Below are positions 17,537 to 29,790 of a stretch of 64,000 nt of DNA, piece by piece. The stretch's first letter is position 1. Each line of letters begins with the position of its first letter. Location: positions 31,298,125 to 31,362,124 of the forward strand of contig OZ026599.1 in NCBI GenBank assembly GCA_964020085.1, read 5' to 3'. Below the pieces are notes generated by a model that saw only the letters and a list, made by a program, of their open reading frames with translations, did not search any database and was not told the origin of the DNA. Origin of the DNA: Micromussa lordhowensis (lineage: Eukaryota; Cnidaria; Anthozoa; Scleractinia; Lobophylliidae). The translations under genes and the position numbers were made by a program.

Positions 17537-18432
17537 ACTAGTTGCTTGTAATTGTTTTATAGCTCTTGTTCAACTGCAAGTCACCAGAGTTAACTTGCTT
17601 TCGTCAGGAACAGCGACATTAACGATACATTAATGTGATTTTTGGATCACATTATCCATATTTTGGGATATCTATTTTTTTCGAGAATTCTATTTCATAG
17701 CCTCAATATGTCATTTTCAAACAATTACAATGCCAAGACATCGGCTTCTACTTACTCGATGTTCACTTTTATGCAATAGCTCGATCGCTTGAAAATGCAA
17801 GGCCATCGCAAAAGTCATTTAAATTTGATATGCTAACTTCCTCTCGTTATTGACACAATTATAACTTTACCATTTTTAGCTGACACTACGTTGCCACATC
17901 GTCTTAAAAGGACACCAAAGCAGGCATTGCAAGGCTTTTAATTTAGCTTAACAGGCTTCTCGCTTGGAACGACACGTGGATAAAGGTAAAAAAAGAAGTC
18001 TTTATAGCTGCCAATCAAGGAGGCGTAATGCATAGCATAGCGTAGGATTCCTTATTTCAGATATCAACCAATCAGCATGTTACACAGCCTGGGTTCAAGC
18101 CAACGCAACTCCCGGGTATATGATGAACACCTTTTTTCAGAAAAAAAAAAAAAAAAACGATTTGGGTGCTTTAAGGGCAATTTTATCAACAGTGACCAAA
18201 ATCCAATTTTCCTTTCCTAATAGAAATTCGCAATATATGTCAAAGTATCAAGAAGAGGAATTATAACATAGCTTTGGCGAAGAGTGCGTTCTGATTGGCT
18301 AATACGCGCGGTCTATTTGCCCGTGGGTTGCACGCTGACGTCAGCTTGTTTTGCATTTTTTTCTCTGCATCTTTTATCATCGATGTTGCCACTTTTTAAA
18401 ACACCATTTCTTTTTTATATTTCTCCTCAAAT
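17537..18432. other. Unassigned DNA upstream of the Crypton-like gene
   Basis: No coding region or clear repeat. It contains a poly-A run at about 18,140-18,156. The last ~150 bp (GC-richer, with CTGACGTCAGC near 18,335, a CRE-like palindrome) probably include the promoter of the gene starting at 18,433. Confidence 0.3.
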
Positions 18433-18638
18433 ATGGAAAACTCTTTTAATTATTCCGGGGATGAAGAAGGTATTTCGTGTGATCTACCAAATTTTAATCT
18501 CCATTTTTTTGACGAGCCTCCAGCTAAGACTAAGAGATTCGCTAATTTAAGCGAGAAGAAACTGAGTAACCTACTTGAGCAAAGACACTCTGAAAACACC
18601 AAAAAAATCTACAAATTGGTCTGTGACTACATTTCGAG
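18433..18638 (+). CDS. First exon of a Crypton/KIAA1958-like gene
   Basis: ATG at 18,433 opens MENSFNYSGDEEG and continues through ANLSEKKLSNLLEQRHSENT to a canonical donor GAG|GTAAGT (18,639), phase 2. The 'N-T-K-K...' helix just before the exon end is typical of the start of the core-binding region in KIAA1958/Crypton-type tyrosine recombinase-like proteins. The next exon probably starts after the TTTTTTTCAG at about 18,929. The link to the downstream recombinase part is by position, strand and family architecture. Confidence 0.5.
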
Positions 18639-18929
18639 GTAAGTAATACATTGTAGCTACTTTAGAGAGAAATTTCAAGGATTAATATGGCGACAATAAA
18701 ATTCGTACAAGCTTTTATTGTAAAAGTTTTGTGGCATCGAAACCCATTAAATGTTTTCGGCGAGCAAACTTGTCCCGAAACATGCAACTTTTAGCAAATT
18801 TCTGTGTGTTATCGACCTTACCAATTTAACCTTTCTGTTTCGAAAACATTTAACTTAATAATTTTACTAAACAGTAAGTAAAAAGTCAAGTTTAAACAAA
18901 ATATCGATAGCCTCTGATATTTTTTTCAG

Positions 18930-20102
18930 TCTTGCTCGATCAAAGAACTCTGAGCGCCGCTTCAAGGAGCGACTGCACAAATATAAGCCCAAGCTTAAAG
19001 AAGTGGGGATCAATTTTTGTTGAGCCATTCACGTATTCAATTTCAGCCTGGTGCTCAGAGAAAGCTATAACAAAACCGCTTGAAAACATGATGATCGGTC
19101 AGCTGGACCACAACCTGAGACGACTTTACGCCGAGGCAAGAACACAAAAAGGGGAGCAATACAGCAAATCTACCTTGCTCGGATTCAGGCACGGAATCGA
19201 AAGATATTTGAATTCGTCTCCTTACAACAAAGGGCTGCAATTAGCAAGTGATTCGAGATTTGTGCGGTCAAACCAGATGTTAGACGCGCAACTTATCAAT
19301 TTAAAACGAAGTGGAAAAGAAACCCTGACCCACAAACCTGCAATTGAAGAAGACCATCTCCAACAGCTCAAAGCCAGTGGTGTTTTTTCGCCTTTTTCCC
19401 CTCTCTCGCTGTTACGAAATGTGTGGTTTCATATCGTTCTTTTCTTTTGCCGGAGAAGCCGCGAAGGACAAAGAGCTCTGACCACTAAAAGCTTCAACTT
19501 CGCTGTTGATGCAGCCGGGCGAAAGTTTACAAACATGGCCCATCGAGGTGATGTCAATGACAAACCCAGTGACGAGAAAGAAGCAAGAATGTACGAAACG
19601 GAAGATCAAAACGATACTACAAGGCCCTGAAGCTCTACCTTGAAAAGATCAACCCGAATTGCAGTGCTTTTTTCAGTATCCCAAGGCAGATGACGTGTGG
19701 TTCGAGCAAAGGCCACTTGGCGTCAACACCCTCGCAAACATGATGAAAAATATCAGCAAAGCAGCCGGCCTTTCCAGAATATACACAAACCACAGCATCA
19801 GAGCGACGGCCATAACACTGTTGTCCAATGCCGGCGTTCCTAGTCGACATATCATGTCCATTTCAGGCCATCGAAACGAGCAGTCCCTTGCACATTACAA
19901 CTCTCGACCATCCGTTTCACAGCTTCAAATTTGCAGTCATGTGCTGTTAAGGGCGCTTACGGCCCCAAGTTCTGGTTATTTACCTACGGATTCGTCAGTG
20001 GTGCAATCCAGAGTCCGAGCGAGCAGTGGTTCACATGAAGAAATAAATACTTCACAAGTCGCAAGAGAAGTGGCACCATTTTTCCAGCATTGCACAAATT
20101 GA
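18930..20102 (+). pseudogene. Crypton/KIAA1958-like tyrosine recombinase, frameshifted
   Basis: Two overlapping-phase frames together give a tyrosine recombinase-like protein of the animal Crypton/DUF3504 type. The first (to about 19,625) has the core-binding part (LYAEARTQKGEQYSKST, FRHGIERYL) and the first catalytic Arg region (FFCRRSREGQRAL). The second (about 19,625-20,102) has LYLEKINPNCSAFFQ, the H-x-x-R box NHSIRATAI, SISGHRNEQ and the terminal Tyr in LAHYN. All four catalytic positions are therefore seen, but a single frameshift near 19,600-19,630 separates them. It could be a recently dead Crypton, a domesticated gene with a sequencing error, or a gene with an unseen micro-intron. 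The product would bind DNA. Confidence 0.65.
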
Positions 20103-20199
20103 ACTAACTTTTGTAAAGCAAACGCTTCTTCCGATAGTCATTTCTCTTTGTTGTTAGTTCGGTATTTGGGCTAACTGAGCAGTTTGAAGTAACTCACTT

Positions 20200-20290
20200 G
20201 GGAGGTTTGCTAAGCACTCAAGAAGTTAGAGTCGCACTCGGCTATCGCCTCGTGCGACTCTTACGCTTCTTTCGTGCTTAGCAACCTCCC
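20200..20290. repeat. Hairpin (MITE-like) with conserved loop
   Basis: GGGAGGTTTGCTAAGCACT ... AAGAAGTTAGAGTCGCAC pairs with GTGCGACTCTTACGCTTCTT ... GTGCTTAGCAACCTCCC around a short loop. The 20-mer at 20,235-20,254 (core CGGCTATCGCCTCG) is found again, reverse-complemented, in the loop of the hairpin at 42,978-43,166. The sequence after the hairpin (CCCGCGTGC...ATAACTCGATA.CGCACG) recurs near 29,128-29,158. Confidence 0.7.
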
Positions 20291-20329
20291 GCGTGCATAT
20301 ATAACTCGATAACCGCACGCTGCACGTTC

Positions 20330-22789
20330 ACCATTTCTTAATTGTTGATATTCTGGTACATAACGGTGTTACCTGGTACACCTCTTTGCCCGATAAACAT
20401 CACTCAATCATTGTGAACAAGTACGTGTAGCACCCATACACGATCAAATCCCCGTTGTTTTTTCATATCGCTTTTCTCAATACCCTCAGGTTAATACACA
20501 GGAAATTGAACGCTTAGCTCGAACGGTCGACCCGAATTACGAAGTATGATAAATGGTTTTGATGTTTTGGTGTATTTTCGGGAAAATTTGGAAAACATTT
20601 TATATCAAGTGACAGGAATTGATAAAATATGTTTCATTAGGTATGACTCAACCCTGACCGATCGTAATCTTCTTACGAGTGGAAAAAAAAAATTGTGCGC
20701 ACTAAACTAATACAGAGTGTAAGACAGAAACTGCTAATTATTGTGATTAAGAAATTGAACTGGTTAAGTATTTTACAGTTGTGTAATAGGGATTTCAGAA
20801 CTTCCGTTTTTTTAGCGCTCGACGGTGGGTAATGAGATAAAGGTATAACTTGTGGGTGAGAGATCGAGAAGACAATTTAAAATATAACTGGGTGCTCATT
20901 GCCGCACCTTTTTCTGAAGGTTTTGTTCTTCTTTTTTGCATTACTAGTGGTCTGTGAAGCTTCGTCGTCCTTATTTATGTTGCCGGGTACCATGTGCACT
21001 TCTTTGTTCGTAACAACCGCCAGATTGAATGTTCCACGATGACCAGAGCTATACACAATTCTGCTATGATGCTAAGTACTTATGATGACAAAATGTTTTT
21101 ATAAAAAGAAGTTCAACAACACCTGCAATTGGAATGCTCGACGAGCCGTGAAACCTGATATCAAAAGACGGATTTCGCGCTGATTGAGACAAAATCAGGA
21201 CGCACAGTAACAGTCGCGTATTGCGACCCGGGTGAAGGCAGCTTAAAGAGAGGATTCTGTGCTGTGACAGTTAAGATGAGGAAATTTACATTGTATATTC
21301 AGATTGAACAGCATTCTGTATTTAACAAAACAACGAGACAGTTGCTTAGAAAGAAAACAATTTGTGGTCCCGCTGGCGCAAGTTACAAGGCTTTAGTAGT
21401 AGCTCGTCTTTACTATGGACACCAAAGAAACAGAGCAGGGCAGAGTGCCTTTGTTTAAAGATTATAGATTGTAGGAGGTTTGATTTTCTCTGGAACAAAG
21501 TGAACTGTTTGTAACAGAGGTGTACATGTAGTTATGAATAGTTCGACTGAACCAAAACCGAATGTGCCAAAAACTCGATGTAATTATTCCTCCTCGCGTT
21601 TTCCAGTACTTATCCAAACACTTACCATGCGAATAGAAATTCATTGACACTTCGCTCGGAGACAAGTATTTCTTATTATGACTGACAGTTTTCATAGTAA
21701 CCGGTATCGACGTGGGCATCATTGATCAAAATCTCTTAATTGAAGAAATGGCGGGAGATGGCGGGATAATTTCCAGACTTCTCTCCAGTGTCTTGAAACC
21801 TTAGAGGAGCATGGATCAACTGACCGAGCCTTCCCCTAATAGAGCATGTCAACCTCATGGAGCGTTCCCACAAAGACATGAAATAATTTGGAAATTTCGA
21901 AAACTCTATCTCACTGAGGATTTTACAAAAAGTTGTGTTTTCAGTGACCCTTTCAAATGGGTACGTCATTGTGGATGAGAGGCAAAGCTTGAAAATAAAG
22001 CTTTCGACATTTGCTAATTTCTTTCTTTCTCTTTTCTGCTCCCTATCAGCCGGTTTTATGTTTCTCTTTGTTGGGTATATCTTAGACAATTTCTTGCAAA
22101 AAACATTGAGAATCCATATTTTTCTTTCTAGGAGCCTTGTTTGCTACGGCTATCCAGATTTTGATAGAAAGTCTGATAAACACATTTAGCCGAGGAGGGG
22201 GATGGAGAATTACAGCTCGAACAGATCGAAATCAGTATTATCATGATAGAACCTTAATGTATTACCTATTACTTGGAAGCTAGGGTGAGGCCGGTGTAGG
22301 GTGCGTCAAAGTTTCCATACATCACTCCAAACAGATCAATTACCATTGATAAAGAGTCACGATAAATATGCCAATCAACAACTTTATTACTTGTTGTTCA
22401 TACATCTTATCAAAATGTTTCTGTATGACGCTGAATATTATCAAATCTGAGAAATCAGTGAAAATAACAAATTCGGATAACCGTTGCCATGAAATACTAA
22501 ATATTTCCCATTTATTGTGTCCCAGATTGCTTCTAGCCGACTGTTTGATTGGTGTTAGTCTAGTAGTACGCACTAATCTTTATAATTCAACAAGGCCAAA
22601 AATACCAGCATAGGTACTTTTTAAAAATAGCCGCGCCTTAAATTAAAATGGCCTTTATAGTGGAGACTATATCTTTCGTAAATAAATAAACCCTCCATTA
22701 GTCTACAATCTTAATAAGGCTTTTAGCATAGTGTCTTTCAACTGCTAGGTTGCTTGAGACCAATAGGTGCTGAAATGCTTTGATCTCCC
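20330..22789. other. Intergenic DNA, no supported gene
   Basis: About 2.4 kb of AT-rich sequence. Open frames near 21,264-21,458 (plus) and 21,736-22,089 (minus) have no recognisable family and no splice context. Minus-strand AATAAA candidates for the oxidase gene occur near 22,381 and 22,509. Confidence 0.4.
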
Positions 22790-25700
22790 CTAACTGGAGC
22801 TGTACGAGCGAAAAGTGTCGACACTTATCTCAAAATCTCCACATTTGTTCATCCCCGTCGGTGGTTCGATAGGCTGACCAGCACTCTCGTTGACAATTAT
22901 TGCCATTCCCTCAAGCTGGTGCACCTCTATGTGGCAGTGAAGAAACCAGTAGCCAGGATTATCAGATAGGAAATTGATGACAACGTACCCCCCAGCAGGA
23001 ACGATAACAGTGTCCTTCCGGACCGTATATCTATGGATTGAAAGATCCACTGACTTGAAATTCCACCTTGGTTCGGTACATCTCTCCTTGTTGCATCCCT
23101 TTTTAGTACAGTCAATATCATCGCAGTGTATATGACTGCTATGTTCTCCAACAAAACCAGTTGTGGTGTTATATTCCGGATATCCAACATGAACAACATG
23201 AAATGTGTGGCCATGAAGATGAATTGGATGGGCGTTGTGGTAAACACCAATTGCCGTAAGCACCAGTTGAATAGTCTCACCTTGTGGAATGTCTATGACA
23301 TGGACACATGAGCACTCGGTTGTCGATGGATTGCATTTGGCCTCAAGGTCACACTTAATATCTTTTTCTTCGAACTCTTCATTTTGGGTTTGGGGAGGAA
23401 AGGAAGGGAGAATGAAATTGCGCCCGTTCACTGCACTAGTTTGTGAGCCACCCTCAAAATTGAAGTTGAGGAAATGTCTGCAATCTGGGCATATGTCAGG
23501 GTCTTTAGGGTTTGCATCTGGAAGTTCGTCAGTTGGAGTTGGTTCAAGTAAACGTAGGTTTTGGACATTAACACAATTGATGTTATATGATGGATGAAAG
23601 TTCTTAAATGGACAGTTCACTGCTTTGCATGGCGCGTTATTGGTGCATTGTATGGAAGGAGATTTATCTTTGATGTCTTGATATTTTGTTGATGGTACAT
23701 TAACATCCGGATTATCGGAGTCCCCAGGCTGTTTGTAGTGCAAAATAGCCTCTGCCACATGTCCTAGTGATTGGTAGGGCGGCCCGATCCCACTTGTATC
23801 AATCTCTAGAGTCTCCGCACGCATCCAGTAGTCAGTCAGCCCATCTGTATTGCTTGTGCTAAGGAGAAAGTCATATCTTTCTCCTGTATGGATGATGATG
23901 TAATCGACGTCTTCTTCAGGCTCAAGCCAGTAGCCGTCAGTGCCCACCACGGTCAGTTTGTGGCCATCAATGGAGAATCTGTAGGCATATAGTCCTTGGG
24001 CACCAACTAGGCGAAAGCGATATGTCTTTCCCGCTTCGACAGTAAATATACTCAGCCTTGTCTTGATGTATGGAACATCAACATGCCTGCCTTTCCCATT
24101 TATAATCCCAGAAAAATACGGGACAGGTCCAACTTCTCCTTCTTCAAAACTACGTGTGGACACATATTTTTCATCCTCATCATCTGGAGTAGGCACCTCG
24201 CCAATCGGTTTCTCTGGATAAAAGCCCAAGCTAGCATGGATCTGTGTGAACAGGTCCAATGATGCCTCATGTTGCCAGTCTAGAAGAGTTAAGGTGTGCT
24301 TATCTGGAAGGTCTTCAAATGCACCATGATCTCTCAGTTCAGATCGGATTTGGTTCATTCTTGCTGGTCTTTCTTTTACTATAAGCGCACCAAAGAAGCC
24401 ATCTGTTCTTTGAGCACCACTGTGAGAATGGTACCAAAACGTCCCTGAAGGACTAGCAGTGTACATGTATGAAAAGCTTGTTTGAGGCCCTATCTGACAT
24501 TGAGTCACTTGTCCTACACCATCCATCCAAGGTGTTCCTCTCTGGTGCATCCCATGCCAGTGAATTGAAATACCCTCAATGGTAAGATTGTTGTGAACAT
24601 GTACTATAACAGTTTGCCCTTCGTGAACAATCAAGGTAGGTCCAGGAATCTGTCCATTGACAGCTATCGCCAAACGGTACGTTTTACCATCTACAAACTG
24701 AGGATAAGTGCATCTGGCGCTATCCTGCGTTGAACATGTTCTATCTGTTTGCAGTGGCGTAGGTGTCCCATCGTCACCGAAATAATAGATCACTCCCTGG
24801 GATCCCCGCATAGCAATTCCTGTAGGTTCATCCACCGACAACTTTTGATAGCTGGTGAAGGTTCGAATTTCGTCAATTTCAAGGTTAAATGTACAAACAT
24901 CTACATCTGCTCTGCATTCACAAGTTGGATTGCCGTATTCGCAATTGAGAGATTCTTGATCTACCAATGTTAGTTTGATGTCTTTCGCATTGTAAGAATA
25001 CTTGTACTCTTCATTATCATCAAGCCACTTGTTTAGATGTGGATCATTTGTCAGATCTTCGTATTGCTCATCACCAATCTTAGCAGAAGTGCGAATAGAT
25101 GCTATGTACCAACCATCATCTCCTCCAGATTGAGTTCGTAGATGAATTTCCCTAATGTCAGATAACGACACGCATCGTCTAGTTTGAAACCGGCTTGCAA
25201 AGTGCAACTCTCGCATATACGACTGGTCTTGGATCATAGGGCCTTCAAGTTCTGCCTGAAGTTTGATGTCATTTGATAACATGAGAACTATCAAGTGGTT
25301 CTTTCCGTACCATTGTGAGAAACTGGCACCTGCCTCGTCTCCAGTTATTGCATCTACACGTAAATAGGTGATACAGGATCCTGCGACAGCGTTGGTGAGG
25401 AGGTGCTTTTTGGCATTGTATGGGTAAAGATGCTCTTCATTGGCGTCCACCCACATACTGAAGCCTGGATCAGTGGTTAGTTTAGTGTACAGTCGATTTC
25501 TCTTCGCGGTATAGGTATCGATCGATTCTACGTACCATCCATCAGTGCCTCGAGCCTCGAGATAAACTTCCTTGATGTCTTCATGAGTGCAGGTAAGACT
25601 CGGTATGAAGTCACTTTGGACGGACAATTCTATTACATATCTTTCACCTTCATTCTTGTCGTTCGTCAGCTCTGCTGTGTACCTATTGCCATTGTTCAAA

Positions 25701-25800
25701 ACGATCACGAGTACTGGATTTGAACCCCAGCGACTACTTTGACCTGGACCACGACCACCGATGCCCGTCACTGCTTTAACCTTTATATAAGCGATGTATC
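22790..25800 (-). CDS. Last exon of a secreted laccase-type multicopper oxidase with PLAT-like repeats
   Basis: A 3,011-bp exon runs from a splice acceptor (CTCTACATAG|GATAC, 25,800) to a stop at 22,790, about 1,000 codons. First come two PLAT-like repeats of ~130 residues (YIAYIKVKAVTGIGG ... DGWYVESI ... WVDANEE; then TYLRVDAITGD ... DGWYIASI ... WLDDNEE), then a Cys-rich linker (CEYGNPTCECRADVDVC). The oxidase follows with all four copper-ligand motifs: HWHG (~residue 403), HSH (~447), HPIHLHG (~845) and HCHIEVHQLEGM (~942), giving type 1, 2 and 3 copper sites with Met as axial ligand. Laccases oxidise phenols or metals using O2. With the signal-peptide exon it should be secreted. No C-terminal anchor is seen. 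Confidence 0.9.
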
Positions 25801-26356
25801 CTATGTAGAGAGAACATGTAAAAGTAATTTTGTTGCGTAGACAAAAACACCCAAGAAATCAGTGTTTTCGTTGATATCAGATAAAAAAATAATATTTTAA
25901 CCGAAATTTAACTTTCTAATGGTCTAAATCTTGGAAGTCGATCAGACTTTTCATATGATGTTCGACAAAGTAGGTCTCAGTAATGTAAAGATTTCTGAAA
26001 TCATCGTAGATAAATTACATACTTACGATCAAAGATATGTCTGGGCTAGGACAATCAGCTTTGTGGCAAGAGAAAGGCAGAAACTATAAAATGCTTACAA
26101 ACCTCCCACACTTTAAAGTTTCTTCATTCAACAATTTCATCCAGGGAACAAATCCGGGGCCTCTTAATATAAATCACAGCCGAACTCGAAATACATGCTA
26201 TGCCAAAAACATGTTCGTGAAATTTGTAGGAAATGAGTATTAGAGTTACACTTGCGACGTTTCATATATAATGAAAAAAGTAAGCAACTGAGAAAAGAAG
26301 AAAATGAAATATTTTTAAAAATGAACATATCAAAAGTATGAAAAAAGTAACCTTAC

Positions 26357-26455
26357 TTGAATTCCAATAATTATTATTATTATTATTATTATAATAATAT
26401 CTCAAATGATCTTCGTGAAGGTTTCTTTCTTTGTCTGAAACATCTTTCAGCCAGT
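26357..26455 (-). CDS. Oxidase gene micro-exon with AAT repeat
   Basis: 99 nt between a CTCTTTAG acceptor and GTAAGG donor, phase 1-1. It encodes WLKDVSDKERNLHEDHLR followed by three Tyr and seven Asn from an (AAT)n microsatellite, then YWNS. It joins in frame to the large exon (S/R-YIAYIKVK). It is related to the repeated micro-exons upstream but is the most diverged. Confidence 0.65.
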
Positions 26456-27094
26456 CTAAAGAGAAAAATACATGAAACAGACAAAACTGAGTTTGACCTA
26501 TAGGGAATTGAATTGATAGCAGCAAACTAGAACCGTTTACGGTAACCTACAGAATAATCAATCGTTAAATATAATGAGGGTATACCAAATGCATGTCTTC
26601 CTATCACTTCACTCCCCCTTTTGGCTTGTATTGAAGAGCAATTGGAATGGGCAACGAAGTAGGTAAGGCTAGGTTGATTTCCGCAAACTGCTTTAAAAGG
26701 CTGTATCTGTTGCAGCCGAAAACGAAATCTGATCTTTTGTATTGGGAGATTTCCACGAAACCATCCAAAGCTTGTTTGGACTGAAACTAAGGAAATCTTA
26801 TGTATTTGTTCTTTTCACTTTTGGAACTGATACATGCATAGTCCTTTAAACAGCTTTTAAATGTGATTTAGAAAATAAGAGTGGAAATGCCACCAAGAAG
26901 TGAGGACTGGGCCTTAATCGAATGGATCACCATCCCTCCGGCTCTAAGGCCTTTGTGTATTTACAAGTCATCTTTAATTATCGCTTTAGCTAATTTCAAC
27001 TCAATGGAGCGATTTTCGCGAGAGCTCTAGTATCTCCGAGAAATGAAGAGACCACTTTTTATCTACTAAATGTGTTGCTAAATAATCTACTCAC

Positions 27095-27163
27095 TCTCGT
27101 TAAGAGTCGGGAAATTCTTATCGGGAAATTCCCTTGAACTGTCGAAAACGTCTTTGGGTATGT
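27095..27163 (-). CDS. Oxidase gene repeated micro-exon, copy d
   Basis: 69 nt, acceptor CCTTTAG, donor GTGAGT, phase 1-1. Peptide core IPKDVFDSSREFPDKNF, ending in TLNE. Same acidic repeat as at 27,482, 29,465 and 31,522. Flanking intron sequence is also homologous to that of its neighbours, so exon plus intron were duplicated together. Confidence 0.65.
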
Positions 27164-27481
27164 CTAAAGGTTAAAAAAAATATCCACTTTTTTAAAATTT
27201 AAATATGCCGGAAAAAAAATCTAAAACATAAACACTACTACCGCCAAAAAGTACCCAATTACTAATTGCCCAGGCATAGAGGTAAAAAGTAAACCTACCA
27301 AAAAAGTTGCATTATGAGACCTGTGTAACTCCACACAATGGCAATGCAAAACTAATGACTCACTTACAAGTCATTGTAATTATCCTAGAGGTAATTTTGG
27401 CGCACGCTTTAATTAGTATCGCTGAGAAAAGCGAGCGACTAATCGTTGTCTACTAAATACATTGCCAAATAGTGTACTCAC

Positions 27482-27538
27482 CTTTTTCAAGAGTCCGGGA
27501 ATTCTTATCGGGAAATTCCCTTGCAGTGTCGAAAGTGT
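27482..27538 (-). CDS. Oxidase gene repeated micro-exon, copy c
   Basis: 57 nt, acceptor TTTCTTAG, donor GTGAGT, phase 1-1. Core DTFDTAREFPDKNSRTLEK; 12 nt shorter than the others because the IPKD-type start is missing. Confidence 0.6.
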
Positions 27539-27944
27539 CTAAGAAATCCAATTTCATTTATTTATTTAACTACCCAGAAAAAATAGAAATAAAGTAAAAT
27601 AAAACAAATAATTATAAGTTACATTCAGGATGTCTTTAGCCAGAAACGTTGGCCACCTATGAGCACAAATCTGTTTGATTTCCTGCCAAGAGTGTTTACC
27701 CGACACATCACGATAAATTGTACAATTCCCCCGTTCAACAGGCCAGGATGGGAGAAAGGCGCTGTCACCCCCAGACTCCCCGGCGTAGCTAGTACACCTA
27801 TGATCACTTTACAAGTAATCTTTCATTATGGCAGTTACTAATTCAACTCACTGGAAGCGATTTTCGCACGCGCCGTTAAAACCTCCCTGGAAGGTGAGAT
27901 GGTACTTGTTGTTTACTAAATGTATTACTAAATAATGTACTAAC

Positions 27945-28013
27945 TTTTTCCAAGAGCCTGCAAATCCTCGTCGCGAGGTTTCTCTGAATTTTCGACAACA
28001 GCTATGGGTACGT
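27945..28013 (-). CDS. Oxidase gene repeated micro-exon, copy b
   Basis: 69 nt, acceptor CGCCTTAG, donor GTTAGT (weaker), phase 1-1. Core VPIAVVENSEKPRDEDLQ, ending in ALGK; the most diverged of the short copies but still open. Confidence 0.55.
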
Positions 28014-28089
28014 CTAAGGCGAAAAAAAATTATTCATTTAATTACGCCAGAAAAAAGTAGTAATAAATAGTTAAAACAGTTACACTACC

Positions 28090-28350
28090 TTTTTTTTTCT
28101 TTACATACATACATTCCTTTATTTTCTAATAACTATTTTAACAAATTGGACATGCCCACAGGTAGCTAGCTAATCTAGGTGGGTCATGTCTTAACTAAAA
28201 AAAAAGGTAAGTATAGAAGTTTACAGAAGTCAGGAAATTAACTAGAGAGAGTAGGTATACAAGTTTACAGAAATCAGGAAGTTAACTAAAAAGAGTAGGT
28301 ATAGAAATAAAGATACTAAAAAAAAAAAAGACAACAATAATACAATTAAG
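28090..28350 (-). mobile_element. 3' end of a LINE, intronic
   Basis: Minus-strand tail (TTTACATACATACATTCCTTTATTTTC on the plus strand, a simple-repeat-type LINE terminus) followed by two ~50-bp direct repeats (GTATAGAAGTTTACAGAAGTCAGGAA and variant). No coding part remains. It lies in the intron between oxidase micro-exons. Confidence 0.4.
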
Positions 28351-28499
28351 GGTGTACTTGTTATTCTGAAAATACACTAAAACCTTAAGAAAATTTGACC
28401 TTTTGAATAACGTTTCGTATGTCAAGATAGAAGTTTTCCGAAGACAGAATATTGATAGGTACTCTAGTTAATTTTTCTTTTAAAGTCTACTATTATAAC

Positions 28500-29420
28500 A
28501 TAGCAGGCGAGCTGGTCCTACCTAATTCCTATTTAGCCGTTATGGTAAAAATCTCTATATACGCACGGGCGTTTTTTTTTATATATATACGCACGGCCGT
28601 GGGTAAATAACATGACGTGGGCAATTCATTTCAGTTGCAAAGTCTCTGTCTAGTTAAGTTGCGAGTTCCTTTTGTTAAAGTTTCGGCAATGTGAGCATCA
28701 TTTTGAACAATTCAAACTCTACTTCAAGCCTTTTACTTTCACAAAGCTCAGATGCGTACTGAAACTTGAGTACTTTGACTGTGTCTGCTTACATTTTCAT
28801 TGAGTATTTTGACTTCGTTTGGCTCCATTTTCTTTAATTCGAATTTAAGCGAATTTTTTATTGACAATTTTAGAGTTAACCAGTTGAAGCGTTTTCGCAC
28901 AGCCGTCCTCCAACTGATCGTGGCGTTTTTTAACCGGGCAATAGGATCCTTTGTTTGGTCTTCTTTACCTTGAGAACTTTGTTGACAGTCACAAATAAGA
29001 CATGTTTTGGAGCCTAAGTTGTCGTCGGTATGTTATAAAAGAATTAGAAGCTTGGAGAGCGCTTAAGAGCTAGAGTTGCTTTCAGCTGCGCTTTAAGCAG
29101 GTCTTCTCTGGTGTTCTCCAAACATCCCGCGTGCGTCCATAACTCGATATACGCACGTCAAGCATGAACCAGTTCTTTACTACCATAGAGTCGCGAATTG
29201 CTGTTAGCCCAAGTCTAATTTATCACTACTCGCTTGAGGCAATTGTCATTCTTAGTAAGTATTTAGGTTGTGTCTATTAATTAATTGATTAATTTTATCT
29301 TTCTATATTTTGTATAATTTAATTCTTCCACAGTACTGCACACGTACACGTTTTAACGAGCACTTAGGAGCTCCTTGGTGTTACGTGAATAAATAAAGTA
29401 TTTGATTGATTGATGTCATC
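28500..29420. repeat. Composite repeat region in an oxidase intron
   Basis: Contains TATATACGCACGG twice (28,556 and 28,583), an imperfect hairpin at about 29,052-29,125 followed by CCCGCGTGC...ATAACTCGATA.ACGCACG as after the 20.2-kb hairpin, and a plus-strand retroposon tail AATAAATAAAGTATTTGATTGATTGATG ending near 29,415. No gene. Confidence 0.4.
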
Positions 29421-29464
29421 GAGAAACTTTTCGTTGCCTGCTAAATTAAATCATCCTTACTTAC

Positions 29465-29539
29465 TTTCTTCAAGAGTCTGAAAATTCTTTTCTGGAAATT
29501 CCCTTGCATTCTCAAAAACGTCTTTGCGCATAGGTTGGT
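29465..29539 (-). CDS. Oxidase gene repeated micro-exon, copy a
   Basis: 75 nt, acceptor CTCCTTAG, donor GTAAGT, phase 1-1. Core PMRKDVFENAREFPEKNF, ending in TLEE. With copy e disabled, this exon would follow the 25-nt exon directly, giving Asp at the junction. Confidence 0.65.
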
Positions 29540-29765
29540 CTAAGGAGAAAAAAATATCAATTTTATTTTTCATTTGACTACGTCAATTGAACAAAAAATG
29601 CATTATTACAAATAGCACGGGATGCGTAACTTGTTACTGCCGGCAGAGGTATAAATAAAAAGCGGTAAAAACTAAAACTTTACAAAAATAGATAACTCTG
29701 TTACTTCATAATGTGACTTGTGTGGGCTTGCCCGCTCAATACAAGAAAAATTAAGTGATATCCTG

Positions 29766-29790
29766 GGGGGGGGGGGGGGGTGGGGGTTAG
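29766..29790 (+). repeat. Poly-G run
   Basis: About 18 consecutive G, a T, then five G within an intron. It may form G-quadruplex structure and is a likely site of length errors. Confidence 0.7.

Noticed and set aside
21736..22089. 117-codon minus-strand open frame
   Set aside because: No family resemblance, no splice or promoter signals, and an overlapping frame on the other strand; kept only as unassigned DNA.
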